Origin: Idiomarina fontislapidosi
GTDB lineage: Bacteria; Pseudomonadota; Gammaproteobacteria; Enterobacterales; Alteromonadaceae
Assembly (NCBI RefSeq): GCF_003226255.1
Contig: NZ_QJST01000007.1
Location: 62,001-126,000, forward strand
Length of the DNA stretch: 64,000 bases
Direction: 5' to 3'
In this document: positions 50,947-60,262 of the stretch, in pieces
Layout: each line of letters begins with the position of its first letter
How positions within the stretch are numbered: position 1 is the stretch's first letter
Notes under the pieces: model-generated
Seen by the model: only the letters and a program-made list of their open reading frames with translations
The model's database searches: none
What the model was told of the DNA's origin: nothing
Made by a program: the position numbers and the translations under genes

Positions 50947-51933
50947 ATGGTTTATTGGCGTCCTGATTTTGCGGCCGATCAGCAGATCGTGCTAGCGCAG
51001 CCGTATCGCCGTGACGTGTGGAGACAATCCGCACGGCCGGCACGTAAATGCATTGACGCACTCGCGCAATTACTGCGTCAGTATCATCCCATCTGTTTGC
51101 TGACACCACAAACCGTTTCCTACGATGATATCTGGATGCGGGATATCTTGCCGTTATGGTATCAAGAGGATGCTGGGCAGTGGCGCGGCTTGTTGATGGA
51201 ATTTGATGGCTGGGGTGATGTGCAACAGACTATCGAACAAGACAGCCAATTACCTGAACAATTATTCGCCGACCATCTGTATCCGGTTTCTAAGCTGATT
51301 GGTGAGGGCGGTATGCTGACACATAACGGTCAGGTTGCATTAATGGGTTTAGCCGCACTCAAGTCACGCCAGCCTGAGTTAACACAACGGCAATTATCTC
51401 GCCGTGTCGAACAAAGCTTGGCAGGGCTCGATGTACACTTTTTTGATGGCAAGCTGAGTGCTGATGAGACCAGCGGGCACATGGATAACTTAGCGTTGTT
51501 CATCGCTGAAGATACGTTGATTTACTGTGCTACAGATGATGTTTCGCATCCAGACTACGAGACCTGCCAAAAATTGGCTGAAACAGTGGCACAGCTACCT
51601 GAACATATTGCTAAAGTGGCGCTACCGTTGCCATTGCCGCAACAGCCGCGAGAGCAGGATAGAGCCGGTATCATGAGTGATGGCAACAGTCTGGTGCGCG
51701 ATATGACGCTGCCCATTTGTTGCAGTTATACCAACCTAATTGTCACTGATAAAGTGATTGTGGTGCCGGAATTTGAGTTACCCACGGACGCTGAAGTATT
51801 CGCTATCATTCAACGTCACGCGGGCGGTCGAAAAGTGCTGAGTCACCCTGCACGGGAGTTGGTGCTCGGCGGTGGCGGACTGCACTGCGTGTCGCACCAG
51901 GTGCCCGCCGACATTCCTCTGCCTGTTATTTAA
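50947..51933 (+). CDS. agmatine deiminase family protein
   Basis: A 328-residue protein of the PAD_porph/agmatine deiminase family, guanidine-modifying enzymes that convert agmatine or peptidyl-arginine to citrulline-type products. It has the substrate-binding IWMRDILPLW, the ETSGHMDNLALF block with the catalytic His and the active-site Cys in GGGGLHCVSHQVP. The known family aguA partners (agmatine ureidohydrolase, arginine decarboxylase) are not adjacent, so the physiological substrate is uncertain. ATG 50947 follows rluB by 12 bases. It overlaps the SIMPL gene by 8 bases at the 3' ends. Confidence 0.87.
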   Translation: MVYWRPDFAADQQIVLAQPYRRDVWRQSARPARKCIDALAQLLRQYHPICLLTPQTVSYDDIWMRDILPLWYQEDAGQWRGLLMEFDGWGDVQQTIEQDSQLPEQLFADHLYPVSKLIGEGGMLTHNGQVALMGLAALKSRQPELTQRQLSRRVEQSLAGLDVHFFDGKLSADETSGHMDNLALFIAEDTLIYCATDDVSHPDYETCQKLAETVAQLPEHIAKVALPLPLPQQPREQDRAGIMSDGNSLVRDMTLPICCSYTNLIVTDKVIVVPEFELPTDAEVFAIIQRHAGGRKVLSHPARELVLGGGGLHCVSHQVPADIPLPVI

Positions 51934-52627
51934 GCGAAAACACAATTTCTAAGCGAGCTTCAATTTGTTGTTCGCCTGGCATTGACGCTGATTTAGCATC
52001 CATACGCGCTTCGGCCATATGAAACACCACCGGACGAGGATAGGATTGCTCGGTGATTTCCAGCACTGAGCCCAACTCACGGTCAGCAACGCCCGCTAAC
52101 TGTGTTGCTTTATCTCGGGCAGCCGCATAGGCATCAGCCAGCGCACGCTGATATAAGTCTTTCTGATTGGATACCTCAAAACGCACCTGACTGACGCGAG
52201 TTACACCTTGCGCCAAGGCTAAATCAACGATCTGGTCATATTGTTCGATATCAGGAAGAGTAATCGAGATTTCGCGCATTACGACGAAGCCATCTTGTTT
52301 CGTTTGACCATCATCGTTTTGGTATTGCGGATACACTTGTAGTTGATATGAACGTATATTGCGTTCAGGCACGTCCCGTTTAACCAAGTCTCGTAAAAGT
52401 TTTTGCGTTGCCTGATCGACCTGATCTTTCATGGCACTTAATTTATCGCCGCGTTGCTCAATGCTAAACTGTAAACTCACCTGATCGGGCACCGCTGACG
52501 CCGACGCTGCGCCAGTGACACGGATCTGGTCAGGCGTTGTTTGGGCATGGGCAGTGAACGATGCACTGGCAATAAGTGCCAATGCGGTGGCAAAAATGAA
52601 GTTCCGTGTGGGTAATAGTGGTTTCAT
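51926..52627 (-). CDS. periplasmic SIMPL domain protein (DUF541)
   Basis: A 233-residue protein with a signal peptide (MKPLLPTRNFIFATALALIASASFTAHA) and a SIMPL/DUF541 domain (RVTGAASASAVPDQVSLQF). The family includes BP26/OMP28 and E. coli YggE; a role in lowering oxidative stress is proposed for YggE, but the function is not settled. It is convergent with the deiminase gene and divergent from recX. Confidence 0.88.
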   Translation of the reverse strand: MKPLLPTRNFIFATALALIASASFTAHAQTTPDQIRVTGAASASAVPDQVSLQFSIEQRGDKLSAMKDQVDQATQKLLRDLVKRDVPERNIRSYQLQVYPQYQNDDGQTKQDGFVVMREISITLPDIEQYDQIVDLALAQGVTRVSQVRFEVSNQKDLYQRALADAYAAARDKATQLAGVADRELGSVLEITEQSYPRPVVFHMAEARMDAKSASMPGEQQIEARLEIVFSLK

Positions 52628-52673
52628 AAAGCTTATCCTTTGCTATTCAGTTGTACGTTGGAGTAAATACAGT

Positions 52674-53141
52674 TTGAAAAGTTCAGATGATGATGAGCAA
52701 GTGCTCAGAGAGAAATGTTTTAAACTATTAACTAAGCGAGAACATAGTCGTTTTGAATTAATTTACAAATTAAGCCAACGCGACTTTGAACGCAAACTAA
52801 TTGAGCAAGTCGTTGATCGCATGCGTCAAGAGGGTTGGCAAAGTGATGAGCGGTTTGCGCAAAGTTTTGCGCGCGAGAAAGTCATGCAGCGACAAGGGCG
52901 GACGAAAATCGTTGCGCAGGCGACGCAGCAGCGTGGCATCGACAAGGCATTAATCGAACAAGCACTTGATCAACAGGAGGTCGACTGGTTCGATTTATGC
53001 CAGCAAGTTTATCAAAGTAAGTTTGGCTCAACACGACCTACTGATCGCAAAGATTGGGCTAAACGAGCACGATTTTTAATGCAACGTGGGTTTTCTCAAG
53101 AACAAATCAAATTTGCGATACAAGCCAATGATGATGACTAG
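52674..53141 (+). CDS. recX: RecX regulatory protein
   Basis: RecX inhibits RecA filament growth and ATPase. The 155-residue protein has the three-helix RecX repeats (CFKLLTKREHSRFELIYKL, ERFAQSFAREKVMQRQGRTKI, RARFLMQRGFSQEQI). I chose TTG 52674 since GGAG lies about 10 bases upstream and no ATG exists until well inside the domain. recA is absent next to it: the neighbour is the SIMPL gene on the other strand. It precedes alaS and csrA in the order seen in Vibrio and Shewanella. Confidence 0.9.
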   Translation: MKSSDDDEQVLREKCFKLLTKREHSRFELIYKLSQRDFERKLIEQVVDRMRQEGWQSDERFAQSFAREKVMQRQGRTKIVAQATQQRGIDKALIEQALDQQEVDWFDLCQQVYQSKFGSTRPTDRKDWAKRARFLMQRGFSQEQIKFAIQANDDD

Positions 53142-53214
53142 TGATCAAACACTTCACATGGTAATCTAGTCGATCATTAATTATGACAAATGCGTGCAAA
53201 AAACAGGGTGTTTA

Positions 53215-55818
53215 ATGAGCATTACAAGCGCTGAAATTCGAGAAAAATTTATTCAGTTTTTTGAGCAACGAGGTCACCAACGTGTACCTTCTGCTTCAAT
53301 GATTCCCGCCAATGACCCCACATTATTATTTACCAATGCGGGCATGGTGCCTTTTAAAGATGTATTTCTAGGTACTGATAAGCGTAATTACAGCCGAGCG
53401 ACATCCGCACAACGTTGTTTGCGAGCGGGTGGAAAACATAATGACCTCGAAAACGTCGGTTATACTGCGCGCCATCACACGTTTTTTGAAATGCTAGGTA
53501 ACTTTAGCTTTGGTGATTACTTCAAAACCGAAGCGATCGAATTTGCCTGGCACTTCCTCACTCAAGAACTGCAACTGCCAGCAGAAAAACTTTGGGTGAC
53601 GGTATTTGAAGAAGACGATGAAGCCTATGATATTTGGGCGAAACACATCGGTGTGCCAGAAGATCGTATTTCTCGCATTGGTGTCAAAGATAACTTTTGG
53701 TCAATGGGTGATACGGGACCGTGCGGTCCGTGTTCAGAAGTGTTCTATGACCATGGTCCTGAAGTATGGGGTGGTCCTCCGGGAACGCCTGAAGAAGACG
53801 GCGACCGCTACATTGAAATCTGGAACCTGGTCTTCATGCAATACAACCGTCAAGCTGACGGTACCATGGAACCTTTACCTAACCCATCTATCGATACCGG
53901 TATGGGGCTCGAACGTATTGCTGCAATTTTGCAAGGCGTTCATAGCAACTATGAAATTGATACATTCCAAGCGCTCATAAAACGTAGCGCCGATATCATC
54001 GGTGTTAGCGACTTAAGCAGTAAGTCACTGCGTGTTATTGCCGACCATATCCGTTCATGCTCGTTTCTAATCGCTGATGGTGTTATGCCATCGAACGAAG
54101 GTCGTGGCTACGTTCTGCGCCGTATTATCCGTCGCGCGGTTCGTCACGGCAATTTGCTGGGAGCAAAACAAACCTTCTTCTATCAGTTGGTCGACGAGTT
54201 GGTGAAGCTCATGGGTGAGGCTTATCCAGAACTGGTTGAGAAACGCCACATCATCGAAGATGCGTTAAAACGTGAAGAACAACAGTTTGAGAAAACACTG
54301 GAGCGTGGTTTAGCGATTTTAAACGACGAGATTAAGCAGTTATCGGGTAATACGTTAAACGGTGAGGTGGTATTCAAGCTATATGATACCTACGGCTTCC
54401 CAATGGATTTGACTGCCGATATCGCCCGCGAAAATGACCTGGTGATTGATGAAGACGGGTTTAATGCGGCGATGCAAGCGCAACGTGAACGGGCTCAAAA
54501 AGCATCACAATTTGGTGTGGATTATAACGCGCAAGTTAAAGCCACCACGGAATCTGTTTTTGATGGCTACACAGAAGCGAAAGCACATACCACAATCGTT
54601 GAGTTATTTCACGATGGACAGGCTGTTGAGCAACTCGAAGCAGGGCAACAGGGTGTTGTGGTACTTGGCAACACGCCGTTTTACGCAGAAAGTGGCGGTC
54701 AAGTAGGTGACACAGGCGTGCTGAATGTTGAGCAAGGTCAATTTAATGTGACGGATACTCAGTATATTGGCAAAGCCATTGCTCATCATGGTGAAGCAAA
54801 CTGTACCCTTAAACTGGGTGATGCGGTTAATGCTGAAATTGATGCTGAGCGCCGTGACAACATTCGCCGTAATCACTCGGCGACGCATTTATTGCATGCT
54901 GCGTTGCGCGATATTCTGGGTGACCATGTACAGCAAAAAGGCTCGTTGGTTGAAGCTGAACGCATGCGTTTTGACTTTGCCCATTTTGAACCGCTCAGTA
55001 AAGCACAAATTGCAGAACTCGAGCGTGTCGTTAACGAACAGATCCGCAAAAATATTCGCCTAACGACGCAGGTGATGAATATCGATGAAGCGAAGAAAGC
55101 GGGTGCGATGGCGCTGTTTGGCGAAAAATATGACGATGACGTACGTGTTGTCCGCATGGGTGAGTTTTCGATGGAGTTATGTGGTGGTACTCATGTTGCT
55201 GCAACGGGCGATATCGGCTTATTTCGAATTATTCATGAAACAGGTATCGCATCCGGCGTTCGTCGCTTAGAAGTGGTTACAGGCGCCGCTGCTATTGAAT
55301 TTATGGCACAGCAACAAGCGATCCTCAATCAACTGACGTCAGAGTTCAAGACCGATGAACAAGGTCTAATTACGAAAGTCGAGCAGTTACAAGGTAAATA
55401 TCGTGAGCTTGAACGCAAAGCGGAACAGCTGCAACAGAAGCTTGCCCAACAGGCAGGTGGTGGTCTCATCCAACAAGCGGTAGAGATGAACGGTCACAAG
55501 GTTATCGTTGCTCAACTTGAAGACACTGAAGCGAAGGCATTGCGCGGTATCGTTGATGACTTAAAGAACCAATTAGGTTCTGGCGTCGTATTATTAGCCA
55601 CTGCTCAAGGAACGAAGGTCAGTTTGATAGCTGGAGTCACTAAAGACCTCACCTCGACGATTAAGGCTGGAGATTTGGTTAATCAAGCCGCCAATGTAGT
55701 GGGTGGTAAGGGCGGAGGTCGTCCCGATATGGCACAAGCTGGCGGCTCAAACCCAGAGCATTTGAGTGAAGCTTTGGCAACAGCAACAAGCTGGCTAGAG
55801 CAGTCATTCAAAAAATAA
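53215..55818 (+). CDS. alaS: alanyl-tRNA synthetase
   Basis: AlaS charges tRNA-Ala and edits mischarged Ser/Gly. The 867-residue class II enzyme has the aminoacylation domain at the N-terminus ([34 protein letters not shown]), the zinc-binding editing motif [11 protein letters not shown] with downstream [11 protein letters not shown], and a C-terminal coiled-coil plus C-Ala domain with [16 protein letters not shown] chose ATG 53215 ([12 protein letters not shown]); an upstream start at 53194 has no support. Confidence 0.96.
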   Translation: MSITSAEIREKFIQFFEQRGHQRVPSASMIPANDPTLLFTNAGMVPFKDVFLGTDKRNYSRATSAQRCLRAGGKHNDLENVGYTARHHTFFEMLGNFSFGDYFKTEAIEFAWHFLTQELQLPAEKLWVTVFEEDDEAYDIWAKHIGVPEDRISRIGVKDNFWSMGDTGPCGPCSEVFYDHGPEVWGGPPGTPEEDGDRYIEIWNLVFMQYNRQADGTMEPLPNPSIDTGMGLERIAAILQGVHSNYEIDTFQALIKRSADIIGVSDLSSKSLRVIADHIRSCSFLIADGVMPSNEGRGYVLRRIIRRAVRHGNLLGAKQTFFYQLVDELVKLMGEAYPELVEKRHIIEDALKREEQQFEKTLERGLAILNDEIKQLSGNTLNGEVVFKLYDTYGFPMDLTADIARENDLVIDEDGFNAAMQAQRERAQKASQFGVDYNAQVKATTESVFDGYTEAKAHTTIVELFHDGQAVEQLEAGQQGVVVLGNTPFYAESGGQVGDTGVLNVEQGQFNVTDTQYIGKAIAHHGEANCTLKLGDAVNAEIDAERRDNIRRNHSATHLLHAALRDILGDHVQQKGSLVEAERMRFDFAHFEPLSKAQIAELERVVNEQIRKNIRLTTQVMNIDEAKKAGAMALFGEKYDDDVRVVRMGEFSMELCGGTHVAATGDIGLFRIIHETGIASGVRRLEVVTGAAAIEFMAQQQAILNQLTSEFKTDEQGLITKVEQLQGKYRELERKAEQLQQKLAQQAGGGLIQQAVEMNGHKVIVAQLEDTEAKALRGIVDDLKNQLGSGVVLLATAQGTKVSLIAGVTKDLTSTIKAGDLVNQAANVVGGKGGGRPDMAQAGGSNPEHLSEALATATSWLEQSFKK

Positions 55819-55841
55819 CTTGAATTTATAATAGTCAGTAT

Positions 55842-55870
55842 AGTGTAATGAAGACATAACTTGTTACACT
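55842..55870. repeat. inverted repeat upstream of csrA
   Basis: AGTGTAA (55842-55848) and TTACACT (55864-55870) flank a 15-base loop. It lies about 20 bases after the alaS stop, with no T-run, so it is not a convincing intrinsic terminator. It could be an operator or a leader hairpin for csrA. Confidence 0.4.
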
Positions 55871-55950
55871 CTAAGGTAAATTTAGCTATTAACGTTCAAG
55901 GAACCGTTCTTAATCAAGCTGAACGCGGAACAGTATTTAAGGAGTAATGT

Positions 55951-56142
55951 ATGTTAATTTTAACTCGCCGAGTTGGCGAAACATTGATGATTGGGGACGA
56001 CGTTTCTGTCACAGTGTTAGGTGTTAAAGGTAATCAGGTTCGAATCGGCGTCAATGCACCTAAAGACGTTTCTGTTCATCGTGAAGAAATTTACATGCGG
56101 ATTCAGTCTGAGACGGACGAGGAGCAACCAGACAAAGAATAA
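55951..56142 (+). CDS. csrA: carbon storage regulator CsrA
   Basis: CsrA is a small dimeric RNA-binding protein that blocks or stabilises translation by binding GGA motifs in leaders. The 63-residue protein matches E. coli CsrA closely: [18 protein letters not shown] and the RNA-binding Arg region VHREEIY. AAGGAG lies 6 bases before the ATG. The leader holds GGA motifs at CAAGGAACC, CGCGGAACA and the ribosome binding site itself, which suggests autorepression. It is followed by a strong terminator. Confidence 0.97.
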   Translation: MLILTRRVGETLMIGDDVSVTVLGVKGNQVRIGVNAPKDVSVHREEIYMRIQSETDEEQPDKE

Positions 56143-56168
56143 AATTTTTGTTTACTGTTCCGCCTAAT

Positions 56169-56196
56169 AAAAGCCAGCTTTAAGCTGGCTTTTTTC
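56169..56196 (+). terminator. intrinsic terminator of csrA
   Basis: Stem AAGCCAG/CTGGCTT closing an A/T-rich loop, followed by a run of six T. Confidence 0.9.
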
Positions 56197-56275
56197 TTTT
56201 TTAGTGGGTTTTGAATAAAAAATCATCGAGATGGTTAAATATCCCACGCTTAGTCATAAAAAGGGAAAAAAGCAA

Positions 56276-56303
56276 TTGACATTATTGTCAGTCTCGCTAG
56301 AAT
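56276..56303 (+). promoter_or_regulatory. promoter of the tRNA-Ser/tRNA-Arg cluster
   Basis: TTGACA (56276-56281) and TAGAAT (56298-56303) with a 16-base spacer, 18 bases before tRNA-Ser. Confidence 0.82.
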
Positions 56304-56320
56304 GCACGCCACAACGTTAG

Positions 56321-56413
56321 GGAGAGGTGGCCGAGTGGCTGAAGGCGCTCCCCTGCTAAGGGAGTATAGGGTTTGTAGCCCTATCGAGGGTTCGAATCCC
56401 TCCCTCTCCGCCA
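56321..56413 (+). tRNA. tRNA-Ser (GCT)
   Basis: A 93-base class II tRNA with acceptor GGAGAGG/CCTCTCC, anticodon loop CTGCTAA (GCT), a long variable arm (TATAGGGTTTGTAGCCCTAT), T arm GAGGG-TTCGAAT-CCCTC, discriminator G and encoded CCA. Confidence 0.96.
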
Positions 56414-56442
56414 TATACTTAACGTTGCATGAAATAATGTTT

Positions 56443-56519
56443 GCGCTCGTAGCTCAACTGGATAGAGTACCTGGCTACGAACCAGGCGGTTGGAGGTTCG
56501 AGTCCTCCCGAGCGCGCCA
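56443..56519 (+). tRNA. tRNA-Arg (ACG), copy 1
   Basis: A 77-base cloverleaf with acceptor GCGCTCG/CGAGCGC, anticodon loop CTACGAA (ACG, read as inosine-CG), T arm GGAGG-TTCGAGT-CCTCC and encoded CCA. Confidence 0.96.
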
Positions 56520-56551
56520 TATTTCATCTCAAAATTTTAACTGCACAATAC

Positions 56552-56628
56552 GCGCTCGTAGCTCAACTGGATAGAGTACCTGGCTACGAACCAGGCGGTT
56601 GGAGGTTCGAGTCCTCCCGAGCGCGCCA
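56552..56628 (+). tRNA. tRNA-Arg (ACG), copy 2
   Basis: Identical to the copy at 56443-56519 and read from the same promoter. Confidence 0.96.
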
Positions 56629-56670
56629 TTTCTTAGAATACCCCTTTATACTTATAAGTTCATTACCTTC

Positions 56671-56698
56671 TAGCCTTTCGGCTGTTCTATTTATTTTT
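56671..56698 (+). terminator. weak terminator after the tRNA-Arg pair
   Basis: A short stem AGCC/GGCT with loop TTTC and a T-rich but interrupted tail. It is the best candidate end for the tRNA transcript. Confidence 0.35.
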
Positions 56699-56751
56699 AT
56701 TCTCTTATCTTACTGATTTCTTTGCGAATATTTCTTTTAATTTAGTCATTT

Positions 56752-56773
56752 ATATACTGAATAGTCAGTATAT
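56752..56773. promoter_or_regulatory. dyad upstream of oadGAB
   Basis: ATATACTGA (56752-56760) and TCAGTATAT (56765-56773) form a perfect 9-bp inverted repeat around ATAG, 84 bases before oadG. The lack of a T-run argues for an operator and not a terminator. Confidence 0.5.
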
Positions 56774-56856
56774 CCCCCTTTATCCGCTTGCTAAGCCTGT
56801 TAGCATAGTATTTAATATTTTTATAACAATTGTACGGAAATCCGCGAGGAGTAGTC

Positions 56857-57102
56857 GTGTCTGAGTTATTTATTAATGCTGCGGAAATTATGGCTGTGGG
56901 TATGACAACCGTCATTGCCTTTCTTTTGCTGCTGATTTTTGTCATGTCGTTGATGGCGAAATACCTGCCCAAGGGAGCTACCCATGAACCGACGCCGAGA
57001 AGCACCCGTAAGCAATCTAAGGCGGGCAAAGAACCCTCTGATGATACTGTGGCAGCGATTTCTGCAGCCGTTCACGCTTACCGTACCCAACGTAAGAAAT
57101 AA
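56857..57102 (+). CDS. oadG: oxaloacetate decarboxylase gamma chain
   Basis: OadG is the small membrane subunit that assembles the sodium-pumping oxaloacetate decarboxylase. The 81-residue protein has one hydrophobic helix (TTVIAFLLLLIFVMSLMAK) near residues 16-35, then a charged tail (TPRSTRKQSKAGKEPSDDTV) and a C-terminal helix (AAISAAVHAYRTQRK). GTG 56857 has GAGGAG 5 bases upstream. It is the first gene of oadGAB. Confidence 0.93.
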   Translation: MSELFINAAEIMAVGMTTVIAFLLLLIFVMSLMAKYLPKGATHEPTPRSTRKQSKAGKEPSDDTVAAISAAVHAYRTQRKK

Positions 57103-57126
57103 CGCGAATAACGAGGAGAGTTCCAT

Positions 57127-58923
57127 ATGAGCAAGCCCCTTAAGTTAACTGAGCTTGTATTTAGAGATGCCCACCAGTCGCTATTAGCCACGCGGCTTCG
57201 CCTCGAGGATATGCTGCCTATCGCGGATAAAATCGATAAAATTGGGTTTTGGTCTGTGGAGTCTTGGGGTGGCGCCACATTTGACTCTTGTATCCGCTAC
57301 TTAGGTGAGGATCCGTGGGAGCGTATTCGTAAATTAAAAGAGGCGATGCCGAATACTCGACAGCAAATGTTATTGCGTGGTCAAAACTTGTTGGGCTACC
57401 GCCACTACGCCGACGACGTGGTCCGTCGTTTTGTTGAGCGTGCGAAAGAAAATGGCGTGGATGTATTCCGCATTTTTGATGCAATGAACGATGTGCGTAA
57501 CCTTAAGACGGCGATTAAAGCCGCGAAAGACGTTGACGGTCATGCACAAGGCACTATGTCTTATACTGTGTCGCCAGTGCACACGCTCGAAAAATGGGTC
57601 GAAATGGCGCAGGAACTCGAAGATCTCGGTTGCGATTCGTTATGCATTAAAGACATGGCGGGTCTGTTGCGTCCAAATGATGCGTTTGAGCTGGTGTCGG
57701 CGCTCAAAGAGAAAACTAATCTACCGATCGCTATGCAATGCCATGCTACGACAGGTCTTAGCGTGGCGACTTATCAAAAATCGATTGATGCGGGTATCGA
57801 TATGCTGGATACCGCGATTTCTCCAATGAGTATGACCTATGGTCATTCGCCAACAGAAACCTTAGTAGCCATGACCGAGGGCTCTGATCGCGATACCGGT
57901 CTATCGCTTACGGAGCTCGAAGATATTGCGAGTTATTTCCGCGATGTTCGCAAGAAATATGCAAAATTTGAGGGCTCGCTGAAAGGGGTAGATGCGCGCA
58001 TTCTACTCGCGCAGGTTCCTGGTGGCATGCTCACCAACATGGAAAATCAACTTAAAGAGCAAAATGCACTGGATAAATTCGACCAAGTCCTTGAGGAGAT
58101 TCCAAAAGTTCGTGAAGACCTTGGCTTCATTCCTTTGGTGACCCCAACGTCACAGATTGTCGGAACGCAAGCTGTGCTCAATGTGTTGAGTAAAGAGCGT
58201 TATGCAAACATTTCTAAAGAGACTGCGGCGGTATTGAAAGGTGAGTACGGCGCAACGGCTGCACCTGTAAATAAAGAGCTGCAGCAACGCGTGCTTGAAG
58301 GTGGTGAACCGATTACCTGTCGGCCTGCCGACTTGATTGATGACGAGCTTGAAAAGCTCACGCAAGAACTGAATGAGAAAGCAAAAGCAGATGGTATTCG
58401 GTTAGCGGATAATGTGGTTGATGATGTGCTGACTTACGCGCTGTTTCCACAAATTGGTCTGAAATTTTTACAGAACCGCGATAACCCGGATGCGTTCGAA
58501 CCTGCCCCGAGTGCTGAAGACTCGCAACCGAGTCATAAACCGAAGCAGGGTACCGCAAACGCAACGAGTTCTAACACAAGTGGCACAGAACACTATGACG
58601 TGGCAGTGAATGGTAAGACCTATCAAGTGTCGGTCAGCGCCGCAGGTGAGCTTGAATCGGTTCAGCCTGCACCTAAGTCAGGCAGCAATGAGAGCGCTCC
58701 TGCTGCTGAGGGCACTACGGTGTCGGCACCACTTGCAGGTAACATCTTTAAAGTCAATGTCAGCGAAGGCGACCAGGTCAGCGCGGGCGATGTGCTTATC
58801 GTGATGGAAGCGATGAAGATGGAAACCGATATCAAAGCCGAGCAGGATGGCACCGTGAGCAGTGTCCACGTAAAAGAGGGCGATGCCGTATCGGTTGATG
58901 ATGAACTGGTCACGCTGGGGTAA
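57127..58923 (+). CDS. oadA: oxaloacetate decarboxylase alpha chain, biotin-dependent
   Basis: OadA is the cytoplasmic carboxyltransferase subunit: it moves CO2 from oxaloacetate to biotin. The 598-residue protein has the TIM-barrel domain ([35 protein letters not shown]), a linker rich in Pro/Ser near residues 460-490, and a C-terminal biotinyl domain with biotin Lys564 in [16 protein letters not shown] precedes the ATG. It is followed by oadB 3 bases later. Confidence 0.96.
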   Translation: MSKPLKLTELVFRDAHQSLLATRLRLEDMLPIADKIDKIGFWSVESWGGATFDSCIRYLGEDPWERIRKLKEAMPNTRQQMLLRGQNLLGYRHYADDVVRRFVERAKENGVDVFRIFDAMNDVRNLKTAIKAAKDVDGHAQGTMSYTVSPVHTLEKWVEMAQELEDLGCDSLCIKDMAGLLRPNDAFELVSALKEKTNLPIAMQCHATTGLSVATYQKSIDAGIDMLDTAISPMSMTYGHSPTETLVAMTEGSDRDTGLSLTELEDIASYFRDVRKKYAKFEGSLKGVDARILLAQVPGGMLTNMENQLKEQNALDKFDQVLEEIPKVREDLGFIPLVTPTSQIVGTQAVLNVLSKERYANISKETAAVLKGEYGATAAPVNKELQQRVLEGGEPITCRPADLIDDELEKLTQELNEKAKADGIRLADNVVDDVLTYALFPQIGLKFLQNRDNPDAFEPAPSAEDSQPSHKPKQGTANATSSNTSGTEHYDVAVNGKTYQVSVSAAGELESVQPAPKSGSNESAPAAEGTTVSAPLAGNIFKVNVSEGDQVSAGDVLIVMEAMKMETDIKAEQDGTVSSVHVKEGDAVSVDDELVTLG

Positions 58924-58926
58924 TCG

Positions 58927-60054
58927 ATGGATAAGCTAACGTTGTTATGGCAGACCACAGGATTGTCGGCGATTACTATTGGACAGACGGCGATGATCAT
59001 TGTCGGTGGTATATTGCTGTTTTTGGCTATCGCCAAGAAATTTGAACCTCTGTTATTGTTGCCAATTGGCTTCGGTGCCATCTTGGCCAATATCCCGCTT
59101 GCGGGATTGACCGAAGCGGGAGGCGTGCTGTATTACGTCTACAAGGTTGGTATTGATACGGGGATGTTTCCCCTGATCATTTTCATGGGGGTGGGTGCAC
59201 TCACTGACTTCGGTCCACTGCTTGCTAACCCTAAGATGATGTTGCTTGGTGGGGCTGCTCAGTTTGGTATCTTTGCTACATTATTTGGTGCGATTGCGCT
59301 CAATGTGGTGCCTGGTATCGAATTTACCATGGCCGATGCCGCAGCTATTTCGATCATTGGTGGCGCTGATGGACCGACGGCGATCTTCTTGGCTTCGCGA
59401 CTGGCTCCTGACTTACTGGGTGCAATTGCGGTGGCGGCATACTCTTATATGGCATTAGTGCCTATTATTCAGCCGCCGATTATGCGCCTGCTCACATCGG
59501 AGTCAGAACGCCAAATTAAAATGAAGCAGCTACGTCCGGTGGGCCGTCGTGAGAAGATTTTCTTCCCACTGGCTGTCATTCTATTGACCTTGTTGCTGTT
59601 ACCAAGTGCCACGCCATTAGTCGGTATGTTTTGCTTGGGTAACTTAATGCGCGAATCAGGCGTTGTGGAGCGTTTAACTAAAACCACTCAAAATGATCTG
59701 ATCAACATTGTGACGATCTTCTTGGGCTTGGCGGTAGGCTCGAAGTTACAAGCTGAGGAATTTCTCAGCTTCCAGACGCTCGGTATCCTTGTTTTGGGTG
59801 CGATAGCTTTTGCGATTGGTACCGCAAGTGGCATTCTTATGGCAAAACTGATGGGTAAATTCAGTAAAGATCCAATTAACCCATTGATTGGAGCGGCGGG
59901 TGTATCGGCAGTGCCGATGGCGGCGCGGGTGGTTAATAAGGTCGGGTTGGACTCGAACCAAAGCAACTTCCTACTGATGCATGCCATGGGACCGAATGTC
60001 GCAGGTGTGCTTGGCTCTGCCGTAGCTGCAGGTATCTTGCTCGCACTTGTCTAA
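58927..60054 (+). CDS. oadB: oxaloacetate decarboxylase beta chain
   Basis: OadB is the membrane subunit that decarboxylates carboxybiotin and pumps sodium out. The 375-residue protein has about nine helices and the family motifs [24 protein letters not shown] with the sodium-binding Asp, and [14 protein letters not shown] near the C-terminus. The order oadG-oadA-oadB and the short gaps show a single operon. Its 3' end is followed by a long hairpin. Confidence 0.96.
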   Translation: MDKLTLLWQTTGLSAITIGQTAMIIVGGILLFLAIAKKFEPLLLLPIGFGAILANIPLAGLTEAGGVLYYVYKVGIDTGMFPLIIFMGVGALTDFGPLLANPKMMLLGGAAQFGIFATLFGAIALNVVPGIEFTMADAAAISIIGGADGPTAIFLASRLAPDLLGAIAVAAYSYMALVPIIQPPIMRLLTSESERQIKMKQLRPVGRREKIFFPLAVILLTLLLLPSATPLVGMFCLGNLMRESGVVERLTKTTQNDLINIVTIFLGLAVGSKLQAEEFLSFQTLGILVLGAIAFAIGTASGILMAKLMGKFSKDPINPLIGAAGVSAVPMAARVVNKVGLDSNQSNFLLMHAMGPNVAGVLGSAVAAGILLALV

Positions 60055-60076
60055 GTGCGGCAGCCCGTGACTTAAA

Positions 60077-60105
60077 GGCTTACAGGTCGCCGCGACCTGT
60101 AAGCC
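60077..60105. terminator. long hairpin between oadB and the convergent small gene
   Basis: GGCTTACAGGTCGC and GCGACCTGTAAGCC form a 14-bp stem with a one-base nominal loop. There is no T-run, so it is not a classical terminator, but convergent transcription would be stalled here. The last seven codons and stop of the 60-residue gene lie inside it. Confidence 0.6.
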
Positions 60106-60262
60106 ACATCATTAAGGTGTAGAACAGCGCGATAACTGTACTAATGATGGCAATATACACGAAGCCCTTCTGACCTTGCTTAAGCGTCCAACCATGCATT
60201 TTTAGGTACGTAATCCACAGCAAACTCAATACCAATGGAATGATGAATATAAAGCGGATCAT
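60080..60262 (-). CDS. small hypothetical membrane protein
   Basis: A 60-residue protein with two predicted helices ([19 protein letters not shown] and [20 protein letters not shown]) separated by a short Lys/Gln-rich loop. I do not recognise a family. It overlaps the hybrid kinase stop by 4 bases (ATGA), so it is translationally coupled and probably cotranscribed with it, which suggests a linked role. Its C-terminal codons lie in the hairpin at 60077-60105. Confidence 0.72.
   Translation of the reverse strand: MIRFIFIIPLVLSLLWITYLKMHGWTLKQGQKGFVYIAIISTVIALFYTLMMWLTGRGDL

Noticed and set aside
51926-51933. Frameshift or fusion at the deiminase/SIMPL junction
   Set aside because: The genes are convergent with intact stops; the 8-base overlap is ordinary.
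53138-53180. Direct repeat CTAGT(C)GATCA before alaS
   Set aside because: Short, imperfect, and one copy overlaps the recX stop; likely chance.
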